NCBI GenBank assembly: GCA_947175545.1
Contig: CAMWNI010000012.1
Span: forward strand, 1 to 64,000
Length of the DNA stretch: 64,000 nt
Reading direction: 5' to 3'
From: an uncultured Porphyromonadaceae bacterium
Lineage (GTDB): Bacteria; Bacteroidota; Bacteroidia; Bacteroidales; Muribaculaceae
Positions 61,855 to 64,000 of this stretch are shown piece after piece; within the stretch, counting starts at the first letter, position 1; the number at the start of each line of letters is the position of its first letter. Both the position numbers and the translations under genes were made by a program. The notes under the pieces were generated by a model that saw nothing but the letters and a program-made list of their open reading frames with translations, made no database searches and had not been told where the DNA came from.

Positions 61855-63258
61855 GTGGATAAAACTGATTCCCCTCAGGTTTTAGGTACAAAACCTGTAG
61901 GAAAACTGCTTTTAGAGTACTCTGTGCCGGCCGTGATTGCGAGTGTGGTCACGTCGCTATATAATATTGTCGACTCCATCTTTATCGGACAGGGCGTCGG
62001 CGCGATGGCAATAACGGGCCTTGCGCTGACTTTTCCAATGATGAACCTCCTGATTGCGTTTGTGATGGTTGTTGCAGTAGGCGGCGCTACGGTCACGTCT
62101 ATCTATCTTGGACAGAAAGACAATGAACGGGCCTCCAATGCGCTTGGGACCGTTATGCTACTCTGTCTGATTCATTCGGTCGTTTTCGGTGGTATTTCGC
62201 TTTGGTTGCTCGATGACATTCTGCATATGTTCGGCGCAACGGACCGCACATTGCCTTATGCTCGTGAGTTTATGAGGATGTTGCTGTTCGCAACCCCGGT
62301 TTCATTCGTGTTTATCGGACTGAATAATATGATGAGGGCGTCGGGCTATCCGCGAAAAGCGATGATTTCCGCTCTTTTGTCGGTTGGAGTGAATGTCATT
62401 CTATGCCCCATCTTTATCTTTGTGTTTAATTGGGGAATCAAGGGCGCGGCGTGTGCGACAGTCTGCGGACAGTCGGTTGCATGCATTTGGGTTCTTGCCC
62501 ACTTTTTTTCGCATAAGTCATTCATTAATTTTCATAAGGTTACCCGGTGGTTCTCTGGCTCGATAGCCCGAATGATGTACACAATCGGACTCTCTCCGTT
62601 CTTGATTAATGTCTGTGCGTGTGTTGTTGTCATGTTCATCAATAAGAGCCTGATTGCCTATGGCGGCGAGGAAGGAGACATGGCGGTCGGCGCCTTTGGA
62701 ATTGTCAACCGGGTAACTATGCTTTTCCTGATGATTGTCATGGGCGTCACGCAGGGCATGCAGCCGATTCTCGGTTACAATTATGGGGCCGGGCGTTGGG
62801 ATCGTGTCAAGCGTTGCTTATGGCTTGGAATCTACGTAGGGTCGGCAATTACGATTTTGGGGTTTGCCCTTACGGAGTTTTTCCCGGAACAGGTAACCCG
62901 TCTGTTTACGGACGATGCGCTTCTGATTGGTCACTCTATCGCCGGTTTTCATATCATCTTATTATGTTACCCGGTCATTGGAGCGGCAATTGTGATTCAG
63001 AATTTCTTTCAGAGTATCGGGAAACCGCAGCTCTCGATTTTCCTGAGCATGACGCGTCAGCTTCTCTATCTTTTGCCGTTGCTTTGGGTTCTTCCGAAAT
63101 ACTGGGGAGTTGACGGCGTATGGGCCTCTATGGCTGGAAGCGATTTTCTGGCATTCCTGACAACTATTATTACCCTTTGGATTGTATTACGCAAATTCAA
63201 TAAGTCACCTCATGCGCGAATCTCTTCAACTTCGTCTGACTCCGGAAACGGCATTTGA
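61855..63258 (+). CDS. MATE-family efflux transporter
   Basis: 467 aa with about 12 membrane segments in two halves. The first half has GKLLLEYSVPAVIASVVTSLYNIVDSIFIGQGVG and the second GIVNRVTMLFLMIVMGVTQGMQPILGYNYGAGRWDRVKR, the repeat typical of multidrug and toxic compound extrusion proteins. It would export drugs or metabolites against Na+ or H+. The start is GTG at 61855, 15 bases after rlmB; no ATG is suitably placed. Its last 47 bases overlap the next gene. Confidence 0.92.
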   Translation: MDKTDSPQVLGTKPVGKLLLEYSVPAVIASVVTSLYNIVDSIFIGQGVGAMAITGLALTFPMMNLLIAFVMVVAVGGATVTSIYLGQKDNERASNALGTVMLLCLIHSVVFGGISLWLLDDILHMFGATDRTLPYAREFMRMLLFATPVSFVFIGLNNMMRASGYPRKAMISALLSVGVNVILCPIFIFVFNWGIKGAACATVCGQSVACIWVLAHFFSHKSFINFHKVTRWFSGSIARMMYTIGLSPFLINVCACVVVMFINKSLIAYGGEEGDMAVGAFGIVNRVTMLFLMIVMGVTQGMQPILGYNYGAGRWDRVKRCLWLGIYVGSAITILGFALTEFFPEQVTRLFTDDALLIGHSIAGFHIILLCYPVIGAAIVIQNFFQSIGKPQLSIFLSMTRQLLYLLPLLWVLPKYWGVDGVWASMAGSDFLAFLTTIITLWIVLRKFNKSPHARISSTSSDSGNGI

Positions 63259-64000
63259 ACCTTTGAGACTACTCGGTCATGTCTCTACTGTACTGAATAT
63301 TGATGCAAACCGAATCACTTCGGTTCTTCCGGTCAAACGCAGCATTGACGCTCGCCAGCGCCGTGTGATGGTCAACCTTGAAGTTATTGTGACCGTCGAC
63401 GAGCCTGCGGTTGACCCGTCTGAGCGTTTGGTCGCTCCTGATTATAAAGTGTTACTGGCAGATGCTCCCGTCGCTATTGTTGTTGGAGCAGGGCCGGCCG
63501 GATTGTTTGCGTCATTGCGGCTGATTGAGCTTGGAGTGCGTCCGATTCTTCTTGAGCGAGGAAAGGACGTTGATTCTCGTCGGCCGGACATGGCTGACAT
63601 TTCTCGCCGTGGTATTGTTAATCCGGATAGCAACTATTGCTTCGGAGAGGGTGGAGCCGGCGCTTTTTCTGATGGGAAACTTTACACGCGCAGCAAAAAA
63701 CGCGGACCGGTTGATAAGATACTGTCAATTCTTGTTGCTCACGGCGCAAACCCGGACATAATGGTTGACGCACACCCTCATATCGGCTCAGACCGTCTGC
63801 CGAATGTGATTAAGGCCATTCGCGAGCGCATAATCGCGTGTGGGGGTGTTGTTCGTTTTGGATGTCGTGTTGACGGATTGCTGATTGCTGACGGTGGAGT
63901 CCGCGGCGTTCGTATTGCTCACGGCGCTGAGATTCATGGCCCTGTGATTCTTGCAACGGGCCATTCCGCGCGTGACGTATATCGTTTTCTTTACGACTCC
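63212..64000 (+). CDS. FAD-dependent oxidoreductase (COG2509-like), cut by the window end
   Basis: An open frame of 263 codons runs from ATG 63212 to the last base without a stop, so only the N-terminal half is seen. Residues 1-70 form an RNA-binding-like alpha/beta domain (MRESLQLRLTPE), then the FAD dinucleotide fold VAIVVGAGPAGLFASLRL near 87-104, ending LLERG; DSNYCFGEGGAGAFSDGKL and HPHIGSDRLPNVI are conserved in this uncharacterised dehydrogenase group. The start overlaps the MATE gene by 47 bases in another frame. The real substrate is unknown. Confidence 0.88.
   Translation, partial: MRESLQLRLTPETAFEPLRLLGHVSTVLNIDANRITSVLPVKRSIDARQRRVMVNLEVIVTVDEPAVDPSERLVAPDYKVLLADAPVAIVVGAGPAGLFASLRLIELGVRPILLERGKDVDSRRPDMADISRRGIVNPDSNYCFGEGGAGAFSDGKLYTRSKKRGPVDKILSILVAHGANPDIMVDAHPHIGSDRLPNVIKAIRERIIACGGVVRFGCRVDGLLIADGGVRGVRIAHGAEIHGPVILATGHSARDVYRFLYDS

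Noticed and set aside
1-64000. tRNA, rRNA, CRISPR, insertion sequence, prophage, defence island or glycan-utilisation genes
   Set aside because: No gap is large enough for rRNA, no T-arm-like sequence occurs in the gaps, no spaced repeats, transposase, integrase, SusC/SusD or known defence protein is present.

Overview
The window reads as an ordinary chromosomal segment of a Bacteroidales bacterium, with a gut Muribaculaceae- or Bacteroides-like genome most likely. The evidence is the repeated Bacteroidetes promoter form (TTTG, about 20 bases, TAnnTTTG) in front of at least 13 genes, the near absence of Shine-Dalgarno sequences, and families largely confined to this phylum: DUF5686 barrel protein, TamL-type lipoprotein barrel, DUF4835, DUF3316, a PepSY-like periplasmic protein and a protein with a type IX-like C-terminal tail. 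I see no rRNA, tRNA, CRISPR array, insertion sequence, prophage or glycan-utilisation locus. Coding density is very high and only one gap approaches 300 bases.

Layout. 1-8661 (+): efp, then a long run nusB-yajC-ybbR-coaE that continues directly into a biotin operon bioA-bioF-bioG/C fusion-bioD. 8772-20401 (-): DUF5686 barrel, TPR protein, M3 peptidase, TamL-like barrel, phosphoglycolate-phosphatase-like HAD, sodium symporter, YczE-like membrane protein. 20456-24474 (+): CYTH phosphatase, ispD, recG and a secreted unknown, starting from an apparently leaderless promoter. 24619-27715 (+): nagB, then a radical SAM protein translationally coupled to a basic amino acid antiporter. 27740-28447 (-): ion channel with an unusual filter. 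28552-30922 (+): two chromate-transporter halves and folC. 30995-38778 (-): OmpA-family protein, metH-metF, and a greA-HIT-histidine kinase operon.

39078-43533 (+): a tightly overlapping five-gene unit of DUF3316 protein, S41 protease lipoprotein and a BtuFCD/FecBCD-type importer. 43595-46831 (+): valS and a PepSY-like protein. 46903-51123 (-): M23/LysM peptidase, ndk, the rpsF-rpsR-rplI ribosomal operon and a secreted protein with a sorting-like tail. 51332-55140 (+): DJ-1 protein, then galK-galM-nucleotidyltransferase, a galactose cluster with no galT. 55357-64000 (+): dnaN, dnaQ-like exonuclease, coaBC, DUF4835, recN, rlmB, MATE exporter and a truncated FAD oxidoreductase, mostly joined by overlapping stop/start codons.

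Together the genes serve translation (efp, valS, ribosomal proteins, rlmB), replication and repair (dnaN, exonuclease, recG, recN), cofactor synthesis (biotin, CoA, folate, isoprenoid, methionine/B12), envelope biogenesis and transport. No clearly new system stands out. The best leads are the BioG-BioC fusion inside a nusB-led run, the radical SAM/antiporter pair, the protease/ABC-importer unit, the galT-less galactose cluster, the channel with a TVGCN filter and two apparently leaderless operons.
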